Source: an uncultured Lachnospiraceae bacterium
GTDB lineage: Bacteria > Bacillota > Clostridia > Lachnospirales > Lachnospiraceae
Reading direction: 5' to 3'
DNA: 64,000 bases
Assembly (NCBI GenBank): GCA_910578825.1
Contig: CAJTSB010000008.1
Span: forward strand, 50,141-114,140
The notes below the pieces were generated by a model. That model saw only the letters and a program-made list of their open reading frames with translations, did not search any database and was not told the origin of the DNA. The position numbers were made by a program, and so were the translations under genes. Below, piece by piece: positions 1-7,958 of the stretch. Positions within the stretch are counted from its first letter, which is position 1, and each line of letters starts with the position of its first letter.

Positions 1-1
1 G

Positions 2-235
2 TCCGGAATCAGCCTGATCGAGGATATTGTAGCGATTTTCAGTAATTATGATATCCAGACAGAAATCATAGCAGCCAGCATTCGAACCACGGTTCATGTG
101 ACGGATTGTGCGCTTGCCGGAGCTGATATTGCAACTGTTCCCTATGGTATTATTGAACAGATGACAAAGCATCCGATGACAGAGCAGGGAATTACAAAAT
201 TCCAGAAAGATTATATAGCTGTCTTTGGTGAATAA
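2..235 (+). CDS. Transaldolase / fructose-6-phosphate aldolase family protein, C-terminal part
   Basis: This is the last 77 codons of a gene that begins before the window. The reading frame is open from base 2 to a TAA stop. The end of the protein reads like the small transaldolase (TalC/FSA) family: an IAASIR strand, the segment LAGADIATVP, then a KHPMTEQGI helix and a final FQKDY. Family members are TIM-barrel enzymes that move or cleave three-carbon ketol units between sugar phosphates. The Schiff-base lysine would lie upstream and cannot be checked. The next genes encode both halves of transketolase, which supports a role in the non-oxidative pentose phosphate pathway. Transaldolase and fructose-6-phosphate aldolase cannot be told apart from this fragment. 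Confidence 0.8.
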   Translation, partial: SGISLIEDIVAIFSNYDIQTEIIAASIRTTVHVTDCALAGADIATVPYGIIEQMTKHPMTEQGITKFQKDYIAVFGE

Positions 236-246
236 GTCGGAATTAG

Positions 247-299
247 CGGAACCTGTATTCGTAAAATTGCCGTCAGCGGCGTTCCTTTTGCAGGTTCCG
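247..299 (+). other. Intercistronic hairpin before the transketolase genes
   Basis: The arms CGGAACCTG (247-255) and CAGGTTCCG (291-299) pair perfectly, and GCCG/CGGC (269-272, 277-280) forms an inner stem. There is no T-run after it, so it is more likely an RNA stability or processing structure inside the operon than a terminator. The ribosome binding site AAAGGAG lies just downstream. Confidence 0.55.
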
Positions 300-325
300 A
301 ACAATAAATAAAAAGGAGAATTTAC

Positions 326-1165
326 ATGGAAAACTTAGAACTTCAGAAAACAGCCAATGAGATTCGCAAAGGAATCGTAACGGCTGTACATGCTGCAAAA
401 GCAGGGCATCCGGGTGGCTCTCTTTCCGCAGCAGACGTGTATACATATTTGTATTTTGAAGAAATGAACATTGACCCGAAGGATCCCAAGAAGGCAGATC
501 GCGACCGTTTCGTATTGTCCAAGGGACATACGGCTCCCGGTTTATATTCCACACTTGCCAACCGTGGTTATTTTCCGGTAGAAGATTTGACGACATTGCG
601 TCAGATCGGCTCTCATTTACAGGGACATCCCTGTATTCAGCATACGCCGGGAATTGACATGTCAAGCGGTTCTTTGGGACAGGGAATTTCTACCGCAGTT
701 GGAATGGCTATGTCCGCAAAACTGAGTAATGACAGCTATCGTGTATACACGCTGTTGGGAGATGGAGAGATTCAGGAAGGACAGGTGTGGGAGGCAGCAA
801 TGTTTGCCGGACACCGCAAACTGGATAATCTGGTAGTGATTGTAGATAACAATGGTCTGCAGATTGACGGCAAGATTGAAGACGTATGTTCACCTTATCC
901 GATTGATAAGAAATTTGAGGCATTTAATTTCCACGTAATTAACGTGGAAGATGGAAATGATTTTGATCAGCTTCGTGCAGCGTTTAAGGAAGCAAAGGAG
1001 ACTAAGGGAATGCCTACGGCAATCGTAATGAAGACTGTCAAAGGAAAAGGCATTTCTTATATGGAGAATCAGGCAGGATGGCATGGAAAAGCGCCGAATG
1101 ATGATGAATATGCACAGGCAATGGAAGAATTAAAGAAAGCAGGTGAAGCATTATGTCAGAAGTAA
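326..1165 (+). CDS. Transketolase, N-terminal subunit
   Basis: This 279-residue protein is the thiamine-diphosphate-binding half of a split transketolase, which transfers two-carbon units between pentose, tetrose and hexose phosphates. Visible signatures are the substrate histidines in GHPGGS (His28) and SKGHTAPG (His68), and the ThDP motif starting GDGEIQEGQ (145-153) and ending in the Asn-Asn pair at 175-176. Its length is about half that of one-chain transketolases, and the C-terminal half is the next gene, overlapping by 13 nt, so the two are surely co-translated into one complex. The start is set by AAAAAGGAG about 10 nt upstream. Two-gene transketolases are common in Firmicutes and archaea. 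The preceding transaldolase-type gene completes the pathway step. Confidence 0.93.
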   Translation: MENLELQKTANEIRKGIVTAVHAAKAGHPGGSLSAADVYTYLYFEEMNIDPKDPKKADRDRFVLSKGHTAPGLYSTLANRGYFPVEDLTTLRQIGSHLQGHPCIQHTPGIDMSSGSLGQGISTAVGMAMSAKLSNDSYRVYTLLGDGEIQEGQVWEAAMFAGHRKLDNLVVIVDNNGLQIDGKIEDVCSPYPIDKKFEAFNFHVINVEDGNDFDQLRAAFKEAKETKGMPTAIVMKTVKGKGISYMENQAGWHGKAPNDDEYAQAMEELKKAGEALCQK

Positions 1166-2097
1166 AGAAAATTGCAACCAGAGCCAGTTACGGTAACGCG
1201 CTGGTAGAGCTTGGAAAAAAGCATGATAATCTGGTAGTTTTGGATGCGGATCTTGCAGCAGCTACCCAAACCGGTGTATTTAAAAAAGAATTTCCTGAGA
1301 GACATATCGACTGCGGTATCGCAGAGTGTAATATGATGGGAATTGCAGCAGGAATCGCTACCACAGGGAAGGTTCCGTTTGTAAGTTCTTTCGCTATGTT
1401 TGCGGCAGGAAGAGCATTTGAGCAGGTGAGAAACTCGGTGGGTTATCCTCATCTCAATGTTAAGATTGGCGCGACTCATGCGGGAATCTCTGTAGGAGAA
1501 GACGGCGCGACCCATCAGTGTAATGAGGATATCGCATTGATGCGCACGATTCCGGGCATGACAATCATCAATCCTTCCGATGACGTGGAGGCAAAGGCAG
1601 CAGTAGAGGCAGCTTATGAGATGGATGGTCCGGTATATCTGAGATTCGGCAGACTGGCAGTTCCGGTTATCAATGACAAGCCGGATTACAAATTTGAAAT
1701 TGGCAAGGGCGTACTTCTGAAAGAGGGTACGGATGTGACGATTGTTGCAACCGGACTGTGTGTAGGCGGAGCTGTGGAAGCAGCGGAGAAACTTGCAGCG
1801 GACGGAATCAATGCAGAAGTCATCAACATTCATACGATTAAGCCTTTGGATGAGGAGATTATTCTCAATTCTGCAAAGAAGACCGGCAAGGTAGTCGTTG
1901 CAGAGGAGCATTCTGTGATTGGTGGACTCGGCAGCGCCGTATGTGACTGTCTGAGTGAGAAGATGCCGACTCCGGTATGCAAGATTGGCGTCAACGATGT
2001 ATTTGGCGAGTCCGGTCCGGCAGTGAAATTGTTAGAGAAATACGGACTGGATGCACAGGGCATCTATGAGAAAGTCAAAGGATTTATGGGTAAATAA
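1153..2097 (+). CDS. Transketolase, C-terminal subunit
   Basis: This 314-residue protein is the pyrimidine-binding plus C-terminal half of transketolase. It contains the family's central glutamate in the segment CGIAECNMMG (Glu58), which in the homologous one-chain enzymes activates the thiamine cofactor across the dimer interface. It also carries the conserved EDGATHQ segment and a C-terminal transketolase_C domain with EEHSVIGGLGSAV. The reading frame overlaps the end of the N-terminal subunit gene by 13 nt, which points to translational coupling. Neither subunit should be active alone. No separate promoter is visible, and the gene is followed by an intercistronic hairpin and a sugar kinase gene. 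Confidence 0.93.
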   Translation: MSEVKKIATRASYGNALVELGKKHDNLVVLDADLAAATQTGVFKKEFPERHIDCGIAECNMMGIAAGIATTGKVPFVSSFAMFAAGRAFEQVRNSVGYPHLNVKIGATHAGISVGEDGATHQCNEDIALMRTIPGMTIINPSDDVEAKAAVEAAYEMDGPVYLRFGRLAVPVINDKPDYKFEIGKGVLLKEGTDVTIVATGLCVGGAVEAAEKLAADGINAEVINIHTIKPLDEEIILNSAKKTGKVVVAEEHSVIGGLGSAVCDCLSEKMPTPVCKIGVNDVFGESGPAVKLLEKYGLDAQGIYEKVKGFMGK

Positions 2098-2108
2098 GAA
2101 ACGATAAC

Positions 2109-2155
2109 CGAAAAGCAACCGTTTTCACTGTGTTAGTGAGGGCGGCTGCTTTTCG
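2109..2155 (+). other. Intercistronic hairpin before the FGGY kinase
   Basis: The arms CGAAAAGCAACCG (2109-2121) and CGGCTGCTTTTCG (2143-2155) pair with one irregularity, and CACT/AGTG (2126-2129, 2135-2138) forms an inner stem. No U-run follows within a few bases, so it is probably not a full terminator. It may stabilise or partly attenuate the transcript between the transketolase and kinase genes. Confidence 0.5.
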
Positions 2156-2185
2156 AGTAAAGAAAGAATTGGAGGGATTTTTCTA

Positions 2186-3790
2186 ATGGATAAGAATCTT
2201 ATTATTCAGGATATTGAGAACGGCAAGACAGCGCTTGGTATTGAATTTGGCTCTACCAGAATTAAGGCGGTATTGGTGGGAAGTGACAATGCCCCGATTG
2301 CCTCTGGCGCTCACGACTGGGAGAATCAGCTTGTAGACAATATCTGGACATACAGCCTGGATGCAATCTGGAATGGTTTGCAGGATTGCTACACGAAGAT
2401 GGCGGAGGATGTTAAGAATCAGTATGGCGTGACCCTGACAACCGTCGGTGCGCTTGGATTCAGCGCTATGATGCATGGTTATATGGCGTTTGATAAGAAC
2501 GATGAACTGCTTGTTCCGTTCCGTACCTGGAGAAATACCATCACGGAAAAGGCTGCGGAAAAATTGACCGGTGTATTTAATTTCAATATTCCACAGAGAT
2601 GGAGCATTGCACATTTGTATCAGGCAATTTTAAATAAAGAAGAGCATGTGAGCTCCGTTGCATACTTCACAACGCTGGCAGGCTACATACACTGGAAACT
2701 GACCGGACAGCAGGTGCTCGGCGTAGGCGAGGCGTCCGGTATGTTCCCGATTGATATTGCAACGAAGGATTTTGATAAGAAGATGATGGGACAGTTCAAC
2801 GAGCTGATTGCAGGCGAGGGATTTTCCTGGAAACTGGAAGACATTATCCCGAAGGTACTGGTTGCCGGAGAAAATGCCGGAACACTTACCGAGGAAGGCG
2901 CAAAATTACTGGATGTCAGTGGGAACCTCAAAGCCGGAGTCGCAGTATGTCCGCCGGAAGGTGATGCTGGAACCGGTATGACAGCGACAAAGAGCGTGGA
3001 GCAGCGTACCGGAAATGTTTCTGCTGGAACATCCGTATTTGCAATGGCAGTTCTTGAAGATAACCTTAAGAAAGTCCATCCAGAAATCGACCTTGTTACG
3101 ACTCCGGACGGCAGCCTGGTTGCAATGGTTCACTGCAACAACTGTACTTCCGATCTGAATGCATGGGTCAATCTCTTCAAAGAATTTGCAGAGAGTTTCG
3201 GCGTGGAAGTAGATATGACAAAGCTGTTCTCGGTATTGTACAACAAGGCTATGGAAGGCGATGCGGAATGCGGCGGTCTTTTGGCTTACAACTATTTCTC
3301 CGGAGAGCATGTAACAGGATTTGAAGAAGGACGTCCGTTGTTTGTGCGTACGCCGAACAGCAAGTTCAATCTTGCTAACTTTATGCGCGTACACTTGTTT
3401 ACAGCGCTCGGTGCGTTAAAGACCGGTCTTGATATCCTGATGAAAGAGGAAAATGTGAAACTGGATGTTCTGATGGGACATGGCGGTCTGTTCAAGACGA
3501 AAGGCGTAGGACAGAAGATAATGGCTGCAGCAGTGAATACGCCTGTTTCCGTTATGGCAACGGCTGGAGAAGGCGGTGCATGGGGAATTGCGCTTCTGGC
3601 ATCCTATATGATAAACAAGGGTGACGGCGAGACCTTATCTCAATATCTGGAGGAAAAGGTATTTGCCGGACAGGAAAGCGAGACATTAAGTCCGGATGCA
3701 AAGGATGTAGAAGGATTTGATGAATTTATCAAACGTTACAGTGAAGGACTGCCGATTGAGCGGGCAGCTGTAGATTCAATTACCCTGTGA
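2186..3790 (+). CDS. FGGY-family carbohydrate kinase (probable L-ribulokinase)
   Basis: This 534-residue cytoplasmic kinase has the FGGY/actin-fold signatures: the N-terminal phosphate loop segment ALGIEFGSTRIKAVL (residues 16-30), the substrate-binding stretch GFSAMMHG, and late Gly-rich segments (LMGHGGLFKTKG, ATAGEGGAWG). It phosphorylates a ketose with ATP. The family includes xylulokinase, ribulokinase and others, and substrate cannot be read from sequence. Because the next gene is a convincing L-ribulose-5-phosphate 4-epimerase separated by only 17 nt, the best inference is L-ribulokinase, a step of arabinose use. It is shorter and diverged from the classical E. coli AraB type. The start is supported by TTGGAGGGA about 9 nt upstream. 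Confidence 0.8.
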   Translation: MDKNLIIQDIENGKTALGIEFGSTRIKAVLVGSDNAPIASGAHDWENQLVDNIWTYSLDAIWNGLQDCYTKMAEDVKNQYGVTLTTVGALGFSAMMHGYMAFDKNDELLVPFRTWRNTITEKAAEKLTGVFNFNIPQRWSIAHLYQAILNKEEHVSSVAYFTTLAGYIHWKLTGQQVLGVGEASGMFPIDIATKDFDKKMMGQFNELIAGEGFSWKLEDIIPKVLVAGENAGTLTEEGAKLLDVSGNLKAGVAVCPPEGDAGTGMTATKSVEQRTGNVSAGTSVFAMAVLEDNLKKVHPEIDLVTTPDGSLVAMVHCNNCTSDLNAWVNLFKEFAESFGVEVDMTKLFSVLYNKAMEGDAECGGLLAYNYFSGEHVTGFEEGRPLFVRTPNSKFNLANFMRVHLFTALGALKTGLDILMKEENVKLDVLMGHGGLFKTKGVGQKIMAAAVNTPVSVMATAGEGGAWGIALLASYMINKGDGETLSQYLEEKVFAGQESETLSPDAKDVEGFDEFIKRYSEGLPIERAAVDSITL

Positions 3791-3807
3791 TAGAGAAAGG
3801 AAAAATC

Positions 3808-4509
3808 ATGTTAGAAGAATTAAAAAAAGCAGTGTATGAAGCAAATATGGATTTGCCGCGTTATGGGCTGGTTACGTTTACCTGGGGCAATGTCAGTGCG
3901 ATTGACCGTGAGAGCGGTTTGTTTGTCATCAAGCCGAGCGGCGTAGATTATGAGAAATTAAAACCCGAAGACATGGTAGTGATGGATCTGAATGGAAATA
4001 AGGTAGAGGGAAGGTACAATCCGTCCTCTGATACGGCAACCCATTTAGAGCTGTACAAAGCGTTTCCGGAAATCGGCGGCGTGGTACATACCCATTCCTC
4101 CTATGCCACAAGCTGGGCACAGGCAGGAAGAAGCATTCCCTGCTATGGAACAACACATGCAGATTATATGTACGGAGAAATCCCCTGTGTGCGTTGCCTG
4201 ACAAAAGAAGAGATTGACGGCGCGTACGAGGAGAATACCGGACATCTGATTGTAAATTCCTTTAAGGAGATGAACAAGGATGTGATGGCGGTTCCGGCAG
4301 TGCTCTGCAAGAATCATGGTCCTTTTGCATGGGGCAAGGATGCACACGAGGCAGTTCACAATGCTGTTGTACTGGAAGAGGTGGCAAAGATGGCTTACCG
4401 TGCAGAGACGATCAATCCGCGCATCCAGCCGGCGCCTCAGGAATTGCAGGATAAGCATTATTACCGCAAGCATGGCGCGAATGCATATTACGGGCAGAAA
4501 GAGGATTAG
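3808..4509 (+). CDS. araD: L-ribulose-5-phosphate 4-epimerase
   Basis: This 233-residue class II aldolase-fold enzyme epimerises L-ribulose 5-phosphate to D-xylulose 5-phosphate, which the upstream transketolase can use. Visible family features are WGNVSAIDRE, IKPSGVDY, the zinc-binding HTH pair at His94 and His96, and a third histidine in NHGPFAWG. The ATG at 3808 was chosen over an in-frame GTG at 3787: it has GAAAGG about 7 nt upstream, and the resulting N-terminus (MLEELKKAVYEAN) lines up with the start of E. coli AraD. It is the last gene of the pentose operon and is followed by a strong terminator. Confidence 0.93.
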   Translation: MLEELKKAVYEANMDLPRYGLVTFTWGNVSAIDRESGLFVIKPSGVDYEKLKPEDMVVMDLNGNKVEGRYNPSSDTATHLELYKAFPEIGGVVHTHSSYATSWAQAGRSIPCYGTTHADYMYGEIPCVRCLTKEEIDGAYEENTGHLIVNSFKEMNKDVMAVPAVLCKNHGPFAWGKDAHEAVHNAVVLEEVAKMAYRAETINPRIQPAPQELQDKHYYRKHGANAYYGQKED

Positions 4510-4542
4510 ATTTGTCCGAAATATATGGCAAATGAGAATATC

Positions 4543-4578
4543 AGGCGGTTCTGTCTAGCGTGCAGAACCGCCTTTTTT
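4543..4578 (+). terminator. Rho-independent terminator after araD
   Basis: The arms AGGCGGTTCTG (4543-4553) and CAGAACCGCCT (4563-4573) form a perfect 11-bp GC-rich stem with a 9-nt loop, followed by TTTTTT. It ends the pentose operon. The hairpin also shows that any GNAT start codon upstream of it would be spurious. Confidence 0.92.
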
Positions 4579-4602
4579 CAGGGAAAGCTAGGAGTGGTTA
4601 TG

Positions 4603-5388
4603 ATGGGAATTTACAAATTGCCATTTTCAGAGATAGACAGGATTGCCTCGCTTTTTGCGGGTTGGGAGGAATCCTTGATTTGGTCATGCTTACAGGGATG
4701 TATGGGGGACGCCTGGGCGGATTCTGAGAAAAATCCGCAGTCGGCAAGAATTATTCTTGCGGATTTCTGTTATTTTGTGGGAAAGGTGAACCGGGAACTG
4801 GTGACCGAGGAAATAAAAACGCAGAGCAGGAATTATCTGATTATGGTGCCGCCTTTGGATGAGACAGGAGACGCGTGGGCGCAGGAAATTGAACGTGCGT
4901 ATGGAGAACGCTGCAGGCGCGTGGAGCGGTATGCCATTAAAAAAGAACCTGGTATTTTTGAGAGGGAGAAACTGCAAAAGATTGTGGATAGCCTGGATTC
5001 GGAATATGAGGTAAAGCTGATAGACGAAAATCTTTTTGCGCAGACAAGGGAACAGGAATGGGCGAGAGATTTTACTTCGCAGTATCGCGATTATGAGGAA
5101 TATAACAAGCGCGGACTGGGAGTGGCGATTACCCGTCAGGGGGAACTTGTGGCGGGTGCATCCTCCTATACCGTGTACCGCGGAGGAATTGAAATTGAGA
5201 TTGGCACGCGGGAGGATTATCGCAGAAAAGGATTTGCATCGGTGTGCGGGGCAAAGCTGATTCTGGAGTGTATGGAAAGGAATCTTTACCCCAGCTGGGA
5301 TGCGCAGAATAAATGGTCGGTTTCGCTGGCAGAGAAACTAGGTTATCATTTTGAGCGCGCGTATCCGGCATATGAAATATATTTGTGA
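4603..5388 (+). CDS. GNAT family N-acetyltransferase
   Basis: This is a protein of about 261 residues whose C-terminal part has the GNAT acetyl-CoA-binding signature: a beta strand ending in EIGTREDYRRKGFASV, where RRKGFA is the pyrophosphate-binding Q/RxxGxG/A loop, followed by helix AKLILECM and the strand pattern NKWSVSLAEKLGYHF. The N-terminal half lacks a recognisable motif and resembles the two-lobed GNAT group seen in Firmicutes. The substrate is unknown. The start is placed at 4603 (or ATG 4600), 5-8 nt after AGGAG; the frame is open further upstream but would run through the araD terminator. It probably forms a single-gene unit. Confidence 0.75.
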   Translation: MGIYKLPFSEIDRIASLFAGWEESLIWSCLQGCMGDAWADSEKNPQSARIILADFCYFVGKVNRELVTEEIKTQSRNYLIMVPPLDETGDAWAQEIERAYGERCRRVERYAIKKEPGIFEREKLQKIVDSLDSEYEVKLIDENLFAQTREQEWARDFTSQYRDYEEYNKRGLGVAITRQGELVAGASSYTVYRGGIEIEIGTREDYRRKGFASVCGAKLILECMERNLYPSWDAQNKWSVSLAEKLGYHFERAYPAYEIYL

Positions 5389-5456
5389 GAAACATTGTGG
5401 TAAATTGATAGTGTCTGCTGATGAAAGGTCAAAGCTCTTTACTACGCCGTAAGTAA

Positions 5457-5485
5457 TTGATTTTTAAGGGTGATTTTGATATAAT
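5457..5485 (+). promoter_or_regulatory. Sigma-A promoter of the restriction-modification cassette
   Basis: TTGATT (5457-5462) and a perfect TATAAT (5480-5485) are separated by 17 nt. They lie 46 nt upstream of the first cassette gene, so the cassette carries its own constitutive-looking promoter. Confidence 0.75.
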
Positions 5486-5530
5486 TCAGAAAGTATATTG
5501 TAGAGGATAAATTGATTTGGAGGATAACTA

Positions 5531-6583
5531 ATGAACGAAGATAAATATGAAAGGACAATAGATGAACTTGAAATACACGCATGTAAATGGTGGCCAAGAG
5601 AAGTTCGTGATGAGGCGTTGAAAATTAGTGTCTTACAGGTTTTGCTGGATACACAGGAACGCTTTATTTCTATTCTAAAACTGGCGGACAAACAGGATGT
5701 TACTGGCTTATTTGATTTAATAGATGCAGCGAAATTTTCATATTCATTATTTTTGAAACATTTAGTGGTATTGTCTGATTTTGGCAGCGAACCTTTACAA
5801 AGGGTAAATAAAGATGCGGATGAGTTATTCCCTGATAAAACGTTTTCTTTTGATATAGGAAGAGGTGTTGTGGAATATAAATTTATTTCTTTTCCTGTAA
5901 AAGGGGTTCTGAACAATAAGCGCATGAAAATAGATTCTGTTGAGAATCTCTCTGTTGAGGCCTCAGATAAAAATCTGTGCAAGGATCTTATTATGCTGCT
6001 TTTATATGGAGCCTCATCTGTAAATGTGAGAACAAGATCAGTATTATTTAAATGTACGTTTTCGGAATATCTTGGCGACGATGCCAGGATTGAAGAATTC
6101 CTGCGACAAAATTATATTCGTGTAAGTAGGATTATTGGTGGAAAAACAGCTTCTGATTTAGGAAATGTGGCTCAACAATATGTAGTTGAATATTTAGCAC
6201 ATGCTTTGGGGGAAAACTACTATGTAAGAAGTAACGGCACGATTCCCGGGGTAACTCAAAATGATGGGAATACACTCACGAATTTTGATGTTGTTGTGGA
6301 TAGGATTGATGATATGGGGAGACATAAAAAATATGTCGCAGTGGAAGTGACTTTTCAGGAAACTTCGAACAGTACAATTGAGCGTAAAGGAGGTCAGGCG
6401 AGAGACCGATTTGAAAAGATTACAAGCAGCCGAAATTACATAGCATATATTATTGATGGAGCAGGAAATTTTTCTCGCCGTTCTGCAATCAGTACATTAT
6501 GTGATAACAGCCATTGCACAGTCGCTTATACGCCAGAAGAGTTTAGGCTTTTGACTGAATTTATCAAGGAGAAGATTGGATGA
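5531..6583 (+). CDS. Putative type II restriction endonuclease
   Basis: This 350-residue protein has no family name that I recognise, but its position and C-terminal motif suggest a restriction enzyme. Residues 253-276 contain NFDVVVD, a short spacer, then YVAVEVTFQ. This resembles the PD-(D/E)XK nuclease core, with Asp253 and Glu272 as metal ligands and Thr274 where Lys is usual. A preceding helix (GNVAQQYVVEYLAHALG) carries a glutamate, as in many of these folds. The stop overlaps the start of a cytosine-5 methyltransferase gene (ATGA). A good promoter precedes it and the RBS is GGAGG. The cassette is visibly more AT-rich than its neighbours, consistent with transfer. The N-terminal 200 residues may be a DNA-recognition domain (inference). 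Confidence 0.6.
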   Translation: MNEDKYERTIDELEIHACKWWPREVRDEALKISVLQVLLDTQERFISILKLADKQDVTGLFDLIDAAKFSYSLFLKHLVVLSDFGSEPLQRVNKDADELFPDKTFSFDIGRGVVEYKFISFPVKGVLNNKRMKIDSVENLSVEASDKNLCKDLIMLLLYGASSVNVRTRSVLFKCTFSEYLGDDARIEEFLRQNYIRVSRIIGGKTASDLGNVAQQYVVEYLAHALGENYYVRSNGTIPGVTQNDGNTLTNFDVVVDRIDDMGRHKKYVAVEVTFQETSNSTIERKGGQARDRFEKITSSRNYIAYIIDGAGNFSRRSAISTLCDNSHCTVAYTPEEFRLLTEFIKEKIG

Positions 6584-7863
6584 TTAAATTCATTGATTTA
6601 TTTGCCGGAGTAGGTGGAATTAGGTTAGGCACAGTAACTGCTTTAGCGAGATATGGAATAGAATCTCAATGTGTTTTATCTAGCGAAATTGATGAAAAAG
6701 CCTGTGAGACTTATCAGCTTAACTTTGAAGAATATCCAGATGGAGATATAAAAGAAATAACGGAAATCGAGCCTTTTGACATTCTTCTTGCAGGATTTCC
6801 CTGTCAGCCTTTTTCTTATGCAGGAAAAAGAAAGGGGTTCGGGGACACGCGTGGAACGCTTTTTTTCGAGGTAGAAAGAATTCTGGAATCATATCAACCA
6901 AAAGCATTTTTGTTAGAAAATGTTCGAGGCTTATACACTCATGATAATGGGCGTACCTTCAAAACTATTATTTCAAAACTTCATGATTTGGGATATGGAA
7001 CATATGATATGCTTTTGAACAGTTCTGATTTTGGCGTACCTCAAAATAGGGTTCGCCTATACATACTTGGCATTAAGGGGGCAACACCTAAAATGACGCT
7101 GAGTACAAATTTAGGTGCAACAGACTCACATCAATATAAGAAAGATTGGGAGCAGATTAGTTTATTTGATCGTGGAGAAAGAAAAAACAAATGTTCGGTT
7201 GGACAAATTCTGGAGAACAATGTTCCGGAAAAATACTTTTGTTCTCAAAAATTTACAGATCAGCTTCATTCTGTAATTGGTGATGATTTGTCAAAACTAC
7301 ATGGTTATAGGCTCATAGACTACCGCGGTGGGAGATCCCTTCATTCCTGGGAGCTTGGCAGGAAAGGGGAATGCAGTAAGGCGGAAATTGAGTTTATGAA
7401 TTTATTGATTAAAAATCGTAGAAAACCTGTTTTTGGAACACAACAGGATGGAAAAAAGTTGACGATAGATCAAATAAAAACATTTTATAAGGCTGATGAT
7501 ATATTCGAAGTCATTGATTCTTTGAAACAAAAGGGCTATCTTAAAGAAGAGAATGGAAGATACAATCCTGTCTGTGGTAATATGTCTTTTGAGGTGTTTA
7601 AATTTCTAGATCCTCAAAGTATATCCATTACATTGACATCATCTGATTCAAACCGTCTTGGCGTTATCCAAAATAATCGTCCAAGAAGGATTACACCGCG
7701 GGAATGCGCGCGTTTACAGGGATTTCCAGATACTTTTATTATAAATCCATCAGATGCCTTTGCGTATAAACAATTTGGAAATTCGGTTTCAGTTCCCGTT
7801 ATCGAAACAGTCGTTTCTGATTTTATTGAACAAAATAGGGCTGAACTTAATTTGTCCATATAA
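6580..7863 (+). CDS. DNA (cytosine-5)-methyltransferase
   Basis: This 427-residue enzyme would methylate C5 of cytosine in a specific DNA site, using S-adenosylmethionine. The canonical motifs are in order: I (FIDLFAGVGGIRLG, 4-17), IV with catalytic Cys75 (GFPCQPFSYAG), VI (ENVRGL, Glu113), VIII (QNRVRLYILG, 155-164), a target-recognition region of about 165 residues, IX (RRITPRECARLQGFP) and X (QFGNSVSVP). Nothing essential is missing. The gene overlaps the upstream putative endonuclease by 4 nt, the usual layout of a type II system in which the methylase protects the host. The recognition sequence cannot be read from the protein. No Vsr-like repair gene is present. Confidence 0.95.
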   Translation: MIKFIDLFAGVGGIRLGTVTALARYGIESQCVLSSEIDEKACETYQLNFEEYPDGDIKEITEIEPFDILLAGFPCQPFSYAGKRKGFGDTRGTLFFEVERILESYQPKAFLLENVRGLYTHDNGRTFKTIISKLHDLGYGTYDMLLNSSDFGVPQNRVRLYILGIKGATPKMTLSTNLGATDSHQYKKDWEQISLFDRGERKNKCSVGQILENNVPEKYFCSQKFTDQLHSVIGDDLSKLHGYRLIDYRGGRSLHSWELGRKGECSKAEIEFMNLLIKNRRKPVFGTQQDGKKLTIDQIKTFYKADDIFEVIDSLKQKGYLKEENGRYNPVCGNMSFEVFKFLDPQSISITLTSSDSNRLGVIQNNRPRRITPRECARLQGFPDTFIINPSDAFAYKQFGNSVSVPVIETVVSDFIEQNRAELNLSI

Positions 7864-7872
7864 TCAACGAAA

Positions 7873-7929
7873 AAATATGCTCCCTTCTAACACATTTTCT
7901 ATTTCGTTTGTCTGGAAGGGAGCATATTT
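7873..7929 (-). terminator. Convergent terminator between methyltransferase and purine permease
   Basis: A perfect 15-bp inverted repeat has arms AAATATGCTCCCTTC (7873-7887) and GAAGGGAGCATATTT (7915-7929). Read on the minus strand it is followed by a run of T, so it fits termination of the permease transcript. On the plus strand it may also halt the restriction-modification transcript. Confidence 0.75.
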
Positions 7930-7958
7930 GATTAAATATCAAACTACAGTTTCAACAT

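Noticed and set aside
4525..4602. Upstream start for the GNAT protein
   Set aside because: It would translate through the araD terminator hairpin and has no RBS, whereas AGGAG precedes the starts at 4600 and 4603.
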